Shown here piece after piece: positions 37,049 through 45,365 of a stretch of 64,000 nucleotides of DNA (positions are counted from its first letter, which is position 1; each line of letters begins with the position of its first letter). Below the pieces are notes generated by a model that did not search any database, was not told the origin of the DNA, and worked only from the letters and a program-made list of their open reading frames with translations. Where the stretch lies: the NCBI GenBank assembly GCA_015075365.1, contig JABTUN010000003.1, positions 665,060 to 729,059 of the forward strand. The letters run 5' to 3'. Source of the stretch: Verrucomicrobiaceae bacterium. GTDB taxonomy: Bacteria > Verrucomicrobiota > Verrucomicrobiia > Verrucomicrobiales > Verrucomicrobiaceae. The translations under genes and the position numbers were made by a program.

Positions 37049-37092
37049 AAATTGGCCTTTTGAGATTCTCCTTCACCGAGTAAACTCCCAAC

Positions 37093-37350
37093 ATGCTCAC
37101 CAAGTACATCCAGGCTGCCATGCATGAGGCTCAGTATGAGATCATGGAAGACGGCCGCTTTTTCGGCAGCATCCCCTCCTGTCAGGGCTGCTGGGCCGAT
37201 GGGGATACTTTGGAGGCGTGCCGGGACGAGCTTGAGTCCGTGCTGGAAGACTGGATGGCCCTGAAACTGCGTTTCGGTGACACCATGCCCGTCGTCGGAG
37301 GCATCGACTTGAACCCCAGACCCGAGACTGCCTATGCCGAAGCCTATTAG
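37093..37350 (+). CDS. hicB: HicB-like antitoxin
   Basis: An 85-residue protein with the degenerate RNase-H-like fold of HicB: YEIMEDGRFFGSIPSCQGCWADGDTLEACRDELESVLEDWM, the classic pattern of a strand, P-x-x-x-G-C and a helix. It would neutralise HicA. The usual C-terminal DNA-binding extension is short or missing, so autoregulation is uncertain. It starts 44 bases after gltB and overlaps hicA by 17 bases, antitoxin first, the reverse of the classical hicAB order. Confidence 0.88.
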   Translation: MLTKYIQAAMHEAQYEIMEDGRFFGSIPSCQGCWADGDTLEACRDELESVLEDWMALKLRFGDTMPVVGGIDLNPRPETAYAEAY

Positions 37351-37549
37351 TTGGCGCGAAATGGTTCGCCGACTACGGCAGTGCGGTTACGACGGTCCGT
37401 CTTCAGGAGGAAGTCATCCCCTCATGCGTCGCGGAGAAGAAACCATCCACATCCCGAATCCCCACGGCAAAGACATCGACTGGACCCTCATGAAACGAAT
37501 CCTCAAACAAGCCAAGATCGATCCCAAAGAGTGGGACAACCTCGCATAA
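37334..37549 (+). CDS. hicA: HicA-like mRNA interferase toxin
   Basis: A 71-residue double-stranded-RNA-binding-fold protein: SWREMVRRLRQCGYDGPSSGGSHPLMRRG, with the catalytic histidine in GGSH, then TIHIPNPHGKDIDWTLMKRILKQA. HicA toxins cleave mRNA and stop translation until HicB binds them. It is located between hicB and gltD (39 bases before gltD), inside the glutamate synthase locus. Confidence 0.9.
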   Translation: MPKPISWREMVRRLRQCGYDGPSSGGSHPLMRRGEETIHIPNPHGKDIDWTLMKRILKQAKIDPKEWDNLA

Positions 37550-37588
37550 ACCTTTCCTCCTTCACTTTTCACCGCAAGACACACAGAC

Positions 37589-39067
37589 ATGGGAAAACCA
37601 ACCGGCTTCATCGAATTCACCCGCGAACTGCCCGCCGACCGCGATCCGCTCGAGCGCATCAAGGACTGGAAGGAATTTCATCTTCACCTCCCCGAAGACC
37701 GCCTCAAAAAGCAGGGCGCCCGCTGCATGGACTGCGGCATCCCCTTCTGCCACAGCGGCACGCTCATCAGCGGCATGGCCTCCGGCTGCCCGATCAACAA
37801 CATCATCCCCGAGTGGAATGATCTCGTCTTCCGTGGCCTCTGGAAGGAAGCGCTCGACCGTCTGCACAAGACCAACAACTTCCCCGAGTTCACCGGCCGC
37901 GTCTGCCCCGCCCCGTGCGAAGGCTCCTGCGTGCTCGGCATTCACGAGCCGCCGGTCACCATCAAGAACATCGAGGTCAGCATCATCGACAAAGGCTGGG
38001 ACGAAGGCTGGGTGAAGCCCGAGCCGCCTGAAAAGCGCACCGGCAAAAAAGTCGCCGTCATTGGTTCCGGCCCCGCAGGTCTCAGCGCCGCCGCGCAGCT
38101 CAACAAAGCCGGCCACACCGTCACCGTCTTTGAGCGTGCCGACCGTCCGGGCGGCCTCCTCATGTATGGCATCCCCAACATGAAGCTCGACAAGAAGGAA
38201 GTCGTCCTCCGCCGCGTGAAGCTGCTCGAAGACGAAGGCGTCACCTTCAAGTGCAACGTCAACGTCGGCACCGACATCACCGCCGAGCAGCTCCGCAAGG
38301 ACTTCGACGCCATCATCGTCGCCACCGGAGCCACCAAGCCGCGTGATTTGCCGATCCCCGGCCGCGAGCTGAAGGGCATCCACTTTGCCATGGACTTCCT
38401 CACGGCGAATACGAAGGCCGTGCTCGATCCAGGCAAGGACTACATCACCGCCGACAAGAAAGACGTCGTCATCATCGGCGGCGGCGACACCGGCACTGAC
38501 TGCGTCGGCACCAGCGTCCGTCACGGCTGCAAAACCGTCACGCAGCTCGAAATCATGGCCAAACCGCCCATGACCCGCGCCGCGAACAATCCGTGGCCCG
38601 AATGGCCCAAGACCTACAAGATGGACTACGGCCAGGAAGAAGCCGCCGCCAAGTTCGGCGACGATCCCCGCGTCTATCTCACCACCGCCACCCACTTTGA
38701 AGGCGATGAAAACGGCAATGTGAAAGCCGTCCACGTCGTCGATGTCGAGTGGAAGAAAGACGACAAAGGCAACTTCGGCCCGCAGAAGGTCGCCGGCACC
38801 GAAAAAGTCCTCCCCGCGCAGCTCGTCCTGCTCGCCATGGGCTTCCTCGGCCCCGAGCAGCCCCTCATCGAGGCCCTCAAGCTCGAAACCGACCCCCGCA
38901 GCAACATCAAAGCCGAGCACGAGAAATACACCACCAGCATCCCCGGCGTCTTCGCCTGCGGCGACTGCCGTCGTGGTCAATCCCTCGTCGTCTGGGCCTT
39001 CAACGAAGGCCGCGGCGCCGCCCGCGAATGCGACCGCTTCCTCATGGGCGCGACGAGTTTGCCGTGA
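37589..39067 (+). CDS. gltD: Glutamate synthase small subunit
   Basis: A 492-residue FAD- and NADPH-binding subunit that feeds electrons to GltB. The N-terminal 4Fe-4S motifs are CMDCGIPFC and GCPINN, followed by RVCPAPCEGSCVLG. The FAD site is VAVIGSGPAGLSAAAQL, the NADPH site VVIIGGGDTGTDCVG, and the end motif is GVFACGDCRRGQSLVVWAFNEGR. It is separated from gltB by the hicBA pair, so expression as one transcript would pass through the toxin genes. A strong terminator lies 28 bases downstream. Confidence 0.96.
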   Translation: MGKPTGFIEFTRELPADRDPLERIKDWKEFHLHLPEDRLKKQGARCMDCGIPFCHSGTLISGMASGCPINNIIPEWNDLVFRGLWKEALDRLHKTNNFPEFTGRVCPAPCEGSCVLGIHEPPVTIKNIEVSIIDKGWDEGWVKPEPPEKRTGKKVAVIGSGPAGLSAAAQLNKAGHTVTVFERADRPGGLLMYGIPNMKLDKKEVVLRRVKLLEDEGVTFKCNVNVGTDITAEQLRKDFDAIIVATGATKPRDLPIPGRELKGIHFAMDFLTANTKAVLDPGKDYITADKKDVVIIGGGDTGTDCVGTSVRHGCKTVTQLEIMAKPPMTRAANNPWPEWPKTYKMDYGQEEAAAKFGDDPRVYLTTATHFEGDENGNVKAVHVVDVEWKKDDKGNFGPQKVAGTEKVLPAQLVLLAMGFLGPEQPLIEALKLETDPRSNIKAEHEKYTTSIPGVFACGDCRRGQSLVVWAFNEGRGAARECDRFLMGATSLP

Positions 39068-39094
39068 TCTGCTGAAAAGCCAAACTCACCTTCC

Positions 39095-39128
39095 AAAGCC
39101 CAGGATTCGCCAGAATCCTGGGCTTTTT
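39095..39128 (+). terminator. Rho-independent terminator of gltD
   Basis: A perfect 14-base-pair stem (AAAGCCCAGGATTC with GAATCCTGGGCTTT), a four-base loop GCCA and a following run of T. It starts 28 bases after the gltD stop. Confidence 0.92.
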
Positions 39129-39185
39129 GATTGTGCATTCGATCCAAGCGACACATTGGAGCCAACACGTGTGTCAGGACGAGCT

Positions 39186-39677
39186 ATGTTTCACACTTCC
39201 ATCCCCTTTGGCTACACCGTCATCTATTTGGTGCTTTTGGGTAGCATCGTGACAGGCGGGCTTTTGCTGCTTGTTGGCTTCTGGAAGCGGATTCGGACTT
39301 TGAAACGATTGGGAGCCTTTTTGGCAACTTCGGGCGTCGGGTTGCTGTCTGCTGATGCCTACTTCAACTCTTTGATGGATTGGAATCCGCTCATTCGGTC
39401 TGACGAGTTGATTACGGGCACTTGGGCTGATGAACGGGAGACAATCACGCTGCATCCCGACCATCGCGTGGACTACCATTCGTGGAATGAGGGCTTTTCA
39501 GGCATTTGGAGCCGAAGTGACTGGAATCTGAAGCTCCAAGCCGAAGGCGTAGATAGCCAGATGCGCTTTGTCAGTTACGATGGCGAACTGCGTTTGATGA
39601 CAAACCCACCAGATGATCCCGATGGGTGGAATGGTGTCGTGGGCCTCGAACGAGTGCTCGAGGATGCTCAGAGGTGA
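39186..39677 (+). CDS. Hypothetical membrane protein
   Basis: A 163-residue protein with two N-terminal membrane helices (TVIYLVLLGSIVTGGLLLLVGFW and LGAFLATSGVGLLSADAYF) and a C-terminal soluble domain of beta character (GTWADERETITLHPDHRVDYHSW). The codon use is clearly less GC-rich than in the surrounding genes, consistent with recent gain. It follows the gltD terminator and so needs its own promoter. No family is recognised. Confidence 0.6.
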   Translation: MFHTSIPFGYTVIYLVLLGSIVTGGLLLLVGFWKRIRTLKRLGAFLATSGVGLLSADAYFNSLMDWNPLIRSDELITGTWADERETITLHPDHRVDYHSWNEGFSGIWSRSDWNLKLQAEGVDSQMRFVSYDGELRLMTNPPDDPDGWNGVVGLERVLEDAQR

Positions 39678-39697
39678 GAATCCTCTCAAAATCGGCC

Positions 39698-41122
39698 TCA
39701 CTCCACCACCTTCCCCTTCTTTTTCTTCCTCTCGGCCTTGTTCTTTTGCTTCTGCTCCTCGTCACGGGCGGGTTTCTGGTTGGTGGCAGGGATGGATTTG
39801 GCGAGTTGGGCCTTGGTGTCGTTGTATTGCGGGTCTTGGGCGAGGTTGGTCCATTCGTTGGGGTCGGTGGCCTCGTTGTAGAGTTCTTCCTCGCCGTTGG
39901 AGTAGCGGATGTAGCGCCAGCCTTCGTTGCGTACGCCGTGGTTGTTGAATCCGTGAGTGGTGAGCGCGGGCGTGGTCCATGCGGCGGCGGGATTTTCGAG
40001 CAGGGGCTTGATGCTCACGCCTTCGAGATGAGCGGGTTTTGGAATGCCACACACATCCATGAGCGTGGGGTAGATGCTCATGTGACCCACCGTGCGCTCG
40101 CAAATGCTGCCGGGTTTCGTCAAACCGGGCACGACCCAGAGCAGCGGCGAGCGGGTGGACTCCTCCCACAGGGCGAATTTCCTCCAGTGATGCTTCTCGC
40201 CGAGGTGCCAGCCGTGATCGCACCAGAACACGATGATGGTGTTGTCCTTGTGCGGTGATTTGTCGAAGGCATCGAGCAGGCGGCCGATGTTCATGTCCGT
40301 GTAGGCGATGGCGGCGAGGTAACCCTGCACCGCCTCCTTCCAGCGGCCGGATTCGAGGATGGCCTTATGATCACCACCGGGCTTTGCCATCGCCACGCCT
40401 GCGGGCGGGATGTCGGCGAGGTCGTCCTCCTTGTAAGGCGGCAGCTTGATGTCGGAGAGCGGAAACATGTCATACCACTTCTGCGGCACGTTCCAGGCCA
40501 TGTGGGGCTTGTGCAGGCCCACGGCGAGGAAGAAGGGTTTCTCATGCGCTTTGCCGAGCTGCTCGATGCCGTAGTTGGTGATGTTGTAGTCGGGCAGATC
40601 TTTGTCCTCGCAATCCAGCGGCGCGAACTTGATGCCGCCGACGCCGTCGTCCTTCGCGTTTGGAGAGAGTTTCTTCTCTGCCTTGCCGCCGCCCTCGTTT
40701 TCCAAGTAGTCGTCCCACTCGCTGCGGCGCTCAAAGGAGCCGTGGTAAATCTTGCCCGCGCCGCAGACAAAATAGCCCGCGCCGCGAAACGCCGCCGTCA
40801 GCGGCTTGTCCTCCGGCACGATCTTGCGCCAGTCGGTTTCATTCCCATAAACGCCGGTGGTGGAGGGCCGCAGGCCGCTCATCAGGGCGGTGCGCGAGGG
40901 ATTGCACACCGGCGCGGCGCAGTAGCTGCGGGTGAAGGCCGTGCCCATTTTGGCGAGACGGTCGATGTTCGGCGTCTTCGTCTGCTCGTTGCGGTGCAGG
41001 TAGCCCACCCAGTCACGCAGGTCGTCGACGGCGATGAAGAGCACGTTCGGCTTCTTCGCATCGGCGGCGTGCAGTGTGAACGCGGCAAGGAACAGGCAGG
41101 AGGTGAGCAGCAAACGGTTCAT
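39698..41122 (-). CDS. Secreted sulfatase (iduronate-2-sulfatase type)
   Basis: A 474-residue exported enzyme (signal peptide MNRLLLTSCLFLAAFTLHA). It opens with NVLFIAVDDLRDW (metal aspartates), and the formylglycine site is C73-N-P-S-R-T-A-L-M-S-G, the C-x-P-S-R form that a formylglycine-generating enzyme modifies. It also has GKIYHGS, FFLAVGLHKPHMAW and FWCDHGWHLGEKHHW (metal and sulfate ligands). It removes sulfate esters from polysaccharides such as algal or animal glycans. A Lys/Glu-rich tail (DEEQKQKNKAERKKKKGK) is unusual. No maturase gene is nearby. Confidence 0.93.
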   Translation of the reverse strand: MNRLLLTSCLFLAAFTLHAADAKKPNVLFIAVDDLRDWVGYLHRNEQTKTPNIDRLAKMGTAFTRSYCAAPVCNPSRTALMSGLRPSTTGVYGNETDWRKIVPEDKPLTAAFRGAGYFVCGAGKIYHGSFERRSEWDDYLENEGGGKAEKKLSPNAKDDGVGGIKFAPLDCEDKDLPDYNITNYGIEQLGKAHEKPFFLAVGLHKPHMAWNVPQKWYDMFPLSDIKLPPYKEDDLADIPPAGVAMAKPGGDHKAILESGRWKEAVQGYLAAIAYTDMNIGRLLDAFDKSPHKDNTIIVFWCDHGWHLGEKHHWRKFALWEESTRSPLLWVVPGLTKPGSICERTVGHMSIYPTLMDVCGIPKPAHLEGVSIKPLLENPAAAWTTPALTTHGFNNHGVRNEGWRYIRYSNGEEELYNEATDPNEWTNLAQDPQYNDTKAQLAKSIPATNQKPARDEEQKQKNKAERKKKKGKVVE

Positions 41123-41322
41123 GGCAGGAGGGCTGGCTTGGCCGGCATGCTCAACATCACACGGAAAGGGCTTCTTAGCGTGAAATGGCATGGTTTCTCA
41201 TCGGAGGGGACGGGGGGGGCGTCCGGACCGGCCCTTGTGCGGAGAGTTTCAGCGGCGCTGCCCCCTTGACCGGGCCTTGCAGCCCATTTATCGACCCTCC
41301 CACCATTCCATTCCCATTCATC

Positions 41323-42255
41323 ATGTCTCTCCCCGCAGTTCTCCTTTTCGCCGGTCAGGGCGCTCAAAAAGTCGGCATGGGCAAGGACCTCGCCGAGGCC
41401 TTCCCGGAAGTCCGCAGCCTGCTCGACCAGGCGGATGCGGCGCTCGGCTTCCCGTTGACCCAGGTGATGTTTGAAGGCCCGATGGAGGAACTCACGAAGA
41501 CGAGCCGCTGCCAGCCGGCGCTCTACGCCCACGGCCTTGCCATTCTCGAAGTGCTCAAGGCGAAGGTTCCGCAGCTCGAGATCGCCGCCACGGCAGGCCT
41601 TTCGCTCGGTGAGTTCACCGCGCACGCCGCCGCGGGCACTTTTGACTTCACCACCGGCCTGAAGCTGGTCTTCCAGCGCGGCAGTTTCATGGAGGAGGCC
41701 TGCGACAGCACGAAGGGCGCGATGGCCGCCATGCTTGGCGGCGAGGAAGCCGCCATCCGGGAACTGGCGGCCGAGTGTGATGTGGATGTGGCGAATTTAA
41801 ACGCCCCCGGCCAGATCGTGCTCAGCGGCAGCGCGGCAGGGATCGAGGCCGCCGCAGCCAAGGCGAAAGAGAAGGGCATCAAACGTGCCATTCCGCTGCC
41901 CGTGGCCGGTGCCTACCACAGCCGTCTCATGCAGTCGGCTCAGGACAAACTGGCCGTGGTGCTGGCAGGCACGGACATTCAGACGCCGCGCTGCACGGTG
42001 GTGAGCAATTTTGCCGCAAAGGCCGTCTCCAGTGCCGGGGAAATCCGCGAGACGCTCACCAAGCAGGTCACCGGCAGCGTGCGCTGGGTGGAGTGCATGC
42101 AGAGCCTCGTCGCCGCCGGGCACACGCGCTTCATCGAACTCGGTCCGGACGGCACGCTGGCCGGATTGATGGGCAAGATCGACAAATCCGTGCAGGTCAC
42201 GACGATTAAAGACGTGGCCAGCCTGGAAGCCGCCGTCGCCGTGCTGAACGCGTGA
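41323..42255 (+). CDS. fabD: Malonyl-CoA-ACP transacylase
   Basis: A 310-residue enzyme that moves malonyl from CoA to acyl-carrier protein for fatty-acid synthesis. Motifs: FAGQGAQKVGMG at the start, catalytic S94 in GLSLGEFTA, the conserved arginine in KLVFQRGSFMEEA, and catalytic histidine in VAGAYHSRLM. Other fab genes are not adjacent. Its stop overlaps the GTG of the Nudix gene (GTGA). Confidence 0.95.
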   Translation: MSLPAVLLFAGQGAQKVGMGKDLAEAFPEVRSLLDQADAALGFPLTQVMFEGPMEELTKTSRCQPALYAHGLAILEVLKAKVPQLEIAATAGLSLGEFTAHAAAGTFDFTTGLKLVFQRGSFMEEACDSTKGAMAAMLGGEEAAIRELAAECDVDVANLNAPGQIVLSGSAAGIEAAAAKAKEKGIKRAIPLPVAGAYHSRLMQSAQDKLAVVLAGTDIQTPRCTVVSNFAAKAVSSAGEIRETLTKQVTGSVRWVECMQSLVAAGHTRFIELGPDGTLAGLMGKIDKSVQVTTIKDVASLEAAVAVLNA

Positions 42256-42872
42256 TCTCACCCGCCATGCAGGTGCCTGACTTTGACCTTTTTCATCCGG
42301 GTGCCGAGCCAGGCTGGCAGATCGTGGCCAGCGAGCGGAAATTCGACAATCCGCATGTCAGCGTGGATTTGAACCACTACCTCACGCCGGGCCGGCCGGA
42401 CAAGCCGCAGCCATGGATGGTGGTGGGGCGCAAGGCGGCGGTGGCCGTCGCGCCGAGGCTGGTGGACGGGCGGTTTGTGCTCATTGCGCAGGAGCGGCTG
42501 CCGGTGCGGCAGACGATGTGGGAGTTCCCGGCGGGCCAGATTGATGATGAAACGCATTGTGAGAGCATCGTGACCACGGTCTTGAACGAACTGCGGGAGG
42601 AGGCCGGGCTGGCGCTGGCCCCTGAGGCCGGGAAACTCACCCCACTGGGCTGGTTTTTTCCCTCGCAAGGATTTACCGACGAGCACGTTTATCTTTTCCA
42701 CGCGGAACCCGTGTGTGTCGTGAGCCAGCCGGAGCCGGAGGGCAGCGAGCACATCAGCTCCGTGCGTTTCGTCAGTGCAGGAGAGCTGCGGAGGATGATC
42801 GCGGAAAACGAGATCACCAACGCCCTGTCCCTGGCGCTTTTCGCGCGGATGGCGGCCAAGGGTTTGCTTTGA
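42252..42872 (+). CDS. Nudix hydrolase (ADP-ribose pyrophosphatase-like)
   Basis: A 206-residue protein with a Nudix domain: WEFPAGQIDDE, then ESIVTTVLNELREEAGL. The C-terminal half of the Nudix box (E-x7-[R/N]-E-L-x-E-E-x-G) is present with Asn instead of Arg, and about three extra residues lie between the Gly and first Glu. The upstream strand LNHYLTPGRPDKPQPWMVVGR replaces the usual ADP-ribose region. It probably cleaves a nucleoside diphosphate linked to another group. The GTG at 42252 overlaps fabD; ATG 42267 is an alternative. Confidence 0.82.
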   Translation: MISPAMQVPDFDLFHPGAEPGWQIVASERKFDNPHVSVDLNHYLTPGRPDKPQPWMVVGRKAAVAVAPRLVDGRFVLIAQERLPVRQTMWEFPAGQIDDETHCESIVTTVLNELREEAGLALAPEAGKLTPLGWFFPSQGFTDEHVYLFHAEPVCVVSQPEPEGSEHISSVRFVSAGELRRMIAENEITNALSLALFARMAAKGLL

Positions 42873-42912
42873 TTCAAATCATCGCTAGCTCTCCGTCCCC
42901 CAAAACTCCCCC

Positions 42913-44079
42913 ATGTGGCAAGGCATCCTCAAAAAAGTCTTTTCCGTCCGTGACAAGGTCGCGCTGAACCTCAGCGGCGAGACCGATGCGGAGAAGCCCT
43001 TCATCGAGCACCTGGAGGACCTTCGCACCATGATCGTGCGCATGGTCACCACGCTGGTCGTGAGCACGATCGGCACGTTTGTGTTCTACCAGGAGCTGTT
43101 CAAAATCATCTTGTATCCTCTCGTGCTCGCCGGGCTCTGCAAGGACATGGAGGAAGCCCGCACCTACCTCGTGAACATCGGCGTGGCAGGCCCCTTCATG
43201 ATGGCGATCAACGTCTCGCTCATCACGGCGGTGATCATTTCCTTTCCGCTACTGCTCATTTTCCTGCTGCAGTTCATTCTGCCCGGTTTGAAGCCAAACG
43301 AAAAAAAGCTGCTCTGGCCCGCCATCGGCATCGGCACCGGTCTTTTCCTCGGCGGGGCCAATTTCGCCTACTGGGTGGTGCTGCCCAAGGCGCTCATGTT
43401 CTTCGACCAGTTCGCGGAGTCTGTCGGCGCGAAGCAAATGTGGGAAATCAGCGAGTACATCACGTTCTCCACCCGGTTTATTCTGGTCTTCGGCATCGCC
43501 TTCGAGCTGCCTGTGATCGTGATGGCGCTGGTGAAGCTGGACATCCTGAACTTCAAGATCATGAAGAACACCTGGCGCCATGCGCTGGTGGCCATCACGC
43601 TCTTCGCGGCCATCATCACGCCCACGCCGGACGTGCTCACGCTCATGCTTATGAGCGGCCCGCTCTATTTCCTCTACGCGATCTGCGTCTATCTGGCCTA
43701 CCTGCTGGAGAAGAAGGACAAGGAGGCGTATCCAGAATACTACGCCCAGATTGAGAAGGACGAGAAGGAACTGGAAAAGGAAGTCGCTGACGACTGGGAC
43801 AACGAGAACTACAATCCCTGGTCCACCGCCGGTGACGAGGACGATGATTTGAAGGACGAGTATCAAAAACCCGCCGCCACGCCCTCCGCGCCGCCTCCCG
43901 ATGTCGAAAAATCCGCCGGCAGCACCGTCGAATCCCCCGCTGTCGATTACGACAACCTCAATGCAGGCGAGGACCAAAGTTCAGTGATGCTCGATGAGGA
44001 GGAGCCGTCTCCTCCGGATCGCGAGAAGACCACTGAAGAACTCGCCCGTGAGGACGAGGAGCGCTCACGAGGCGTCTAG
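42913..44079 (+). CDS. tatC: Twin-arginine translocase subunit TatC with acidic C-terminal extension
   Basis: A 388-residue membrane protein. The N-terminal FIEHLEDLRTMIVRM is the signal-peptide binding motif of TatC, followed by six helices ending near YLAYLLEKKD (about residue 275), with AFELPVIVMALVKL and AIITPTPDVLTLMLMSGPL as family hallmarks. The last ~115 residues are hydrophilic and very acidic (DEKELEKEVADDWDNENYN; GDEDDDLKDEY; DEEEPSPPDREKTTEELAREDEE), absent from typical ~250-residue TatC. TatC recognises RR signal peptides. tatA is far away at 491. Confidence 0.94.
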   Translation: MWQGILKKVFSVRDKVALNLSGETDAEKPFIEHLEDLRTMIVRMVTTLVVSTIGTFVFYQELFKIILYPLVLAGLCKDMEEARTYLVNIGVAGPFMMAINVSLITAVIISFPLLLIFLLQFILPGLKPNEKKLLWPAIGIGTGLFLGGANFAYWVVLPKALMFFDQFAESVGAKQMWEISEYITFSTRFILVFGIAFELPVIVMALVKLDILNFKIMKNTWRHALVAITLFAAIITPTPDVLTLMLMSGPLYFLYAICVYLAYLLEKKDKEAYPEYYAQIEKDEKELEKEVADDWDNENYNPWSTAGDEDDDLKDEYQKPAATPSAPPPDVEKSAGSTVESPAVDYDNLNAGEDQSSVMLDEEEPSPPDREKTTEELAREDEERSRGV

Positions 44080-44093
44080 CCCCGGCACGCGTG

Positions 44094-45365
44094 TCACATC
44101 GCCTCCAGGCAGGCGGCCATGCCTTGGCCGCCGCCCACGCAGAGGCTGACGACGGCGCGTTTGGCGTCCGTGGCGTGAAGCTGATTGAGCGCGGTCTGCA
44201 CCAGGCGCGCGCCGCTGGCCCCCACAGGGTGGCCCAGGGCGATCGCGCCGCCGCAGGCGTTCACCCGGGCAGGATCGATTTCGCCCAGCGGGGCCTCCAG
44301 CCCCGCGCGGCGGGCGCTGGCGGGATCTGCGAGGCATTTCATGACAGCCAGCACCTGCGCGGCGAAGGCTTCATTGATCTCGATGACCTCGGCATCGCCC
44401 AGCCTCCATCCCGCGCGGTGCAGGGCGGCATCCATCGCACGCACAGGGCCGAGTCCCATGCGCTTCGGGTCGCAACCTGTCGCCGCATAGCTCACCAGGC
44501 GGCCGAGGGGCTTCCAGCCATGTGCCGCGGCGGCCTCCTCGCTCGCCACAAGCAGCGCCACCGCGCCATCCGTGACTTGTGAGGAGTTCCCAGCCGTCAC
44601 GGTGCCGGTGAGCGTGTCGAAGAGCGGTTTGAGCTTCGCCAGCTTGTCGAGGCTGGAATCGGCGCGGATGCCGTTGTCGGCGGAAATGACCTTTTTCCCG
44701 AGGATTGGAGCGATTTCCTGGCCGAGCAGGTGATTCGCCTGAGTGGCGCGCAAATGGCTGCGCATCGCAAAAGCGTCCTGCATCTCCCGCGTGATGCCAA
44801 ACTCGCGCGCGAGCACCTCCGCCGTCTGGCCCATGTTCAAGGCCGAAACCGGGTCCGTGAGGCCGAGTTTGAGCCCGATCACCGGCGCGAAGTCAGCCGG
44901 GCGGAAACGCAGCGCGGCCAGCGCGCGGCCCTTGAGGTCGCGCGCGCGGTTGAGGGCGGCAAATTTCTCCACGGCGTGCTTTGAGAAGTAAAACGGCATG
45001 TTGCTCATGCTCTCCGTGCCTCCGACGACGAAGACCTCGCCCTGCCCGGCGCACATTTTGGCATGTGCCAGCGTCAGCGCCTCCAAACCGGAGGCGCAGT
45101 TGCGATGCACGGTCATCGCCGGCTTCGATTCCGGCAGCCCCGCCCGCAGCGCGACGACGCGGGCAATGTTCATCGCATCTGCCGGCTGCCCCACGCAGCC
45201 GAGGATGGTCTCATCGACGAGCATCGGATCAATGCCGGTGCGGGTGAGCAGCGAGCTCACCGCGTGCCTGCCGATTTCCACCGCATCCAGGTGGGCGAGG
45301 TCCGTGCCCGCACGGCTGAAGGGCGTGCGCACGGCGGAGACAATGACGAGAGAGGGCGTTTTCAT
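44094..45365 (-). CDS. Thiolase (acetyl-CoA acyltransferase)
   Basis: A 423-residue thiolase. Catalytic C90 is in VHRNCASGLEAL, the histidine in GGAIALGHPVGASGARL and the second cysteine in SLCVGGGQGMA. It catalyses the last step of beta-oxidation or the condensation of acetyl-CoA. Its ATG overlaps the stop of the acyl-activating enzyme (ATGA), and it is the last gene of a patatin-ligase-thiolase operon. FadA-type degradation is favoured by this context, but biosynthetic use cannot be excluded. Confidence 0.92.
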   Translation of the reverse strand: MKTPSLVIVSAVRTPFSRAGTDLAHLDAVEIGRHAVSSLLTRTGIDPMLVDETILGCVGQPADAMNIARVVALRAGLPESKPAMTVHRNCASGLEALTLAHAKMCAGQGEVFVVGGTESMSNMPFYFSKHAVEKFAALNRARDLKGRALAALRFRPADFAPVIGLKLGLTDPVSALNMGQTAEVLAREFGITREMQDAFAMRSHLRATQANHLLGQEIAPILGKKVISADNGIRADSSLDKLAKLKPLFDTLTGTVTAGNSSQVTDGAVALLVASEEAAAAHGWKPLGRLVSYAATGCDPKRMGLGPVRAMDAALHRAGWRLGDAEVIEINEAFAAQVLAVMKCLADPASARRAGLEAPLGEIDPARVNACGGAIALGHPVGASGARLVQTALNQLHATDAKRAVVSLCVGGGQGMAACLEAM

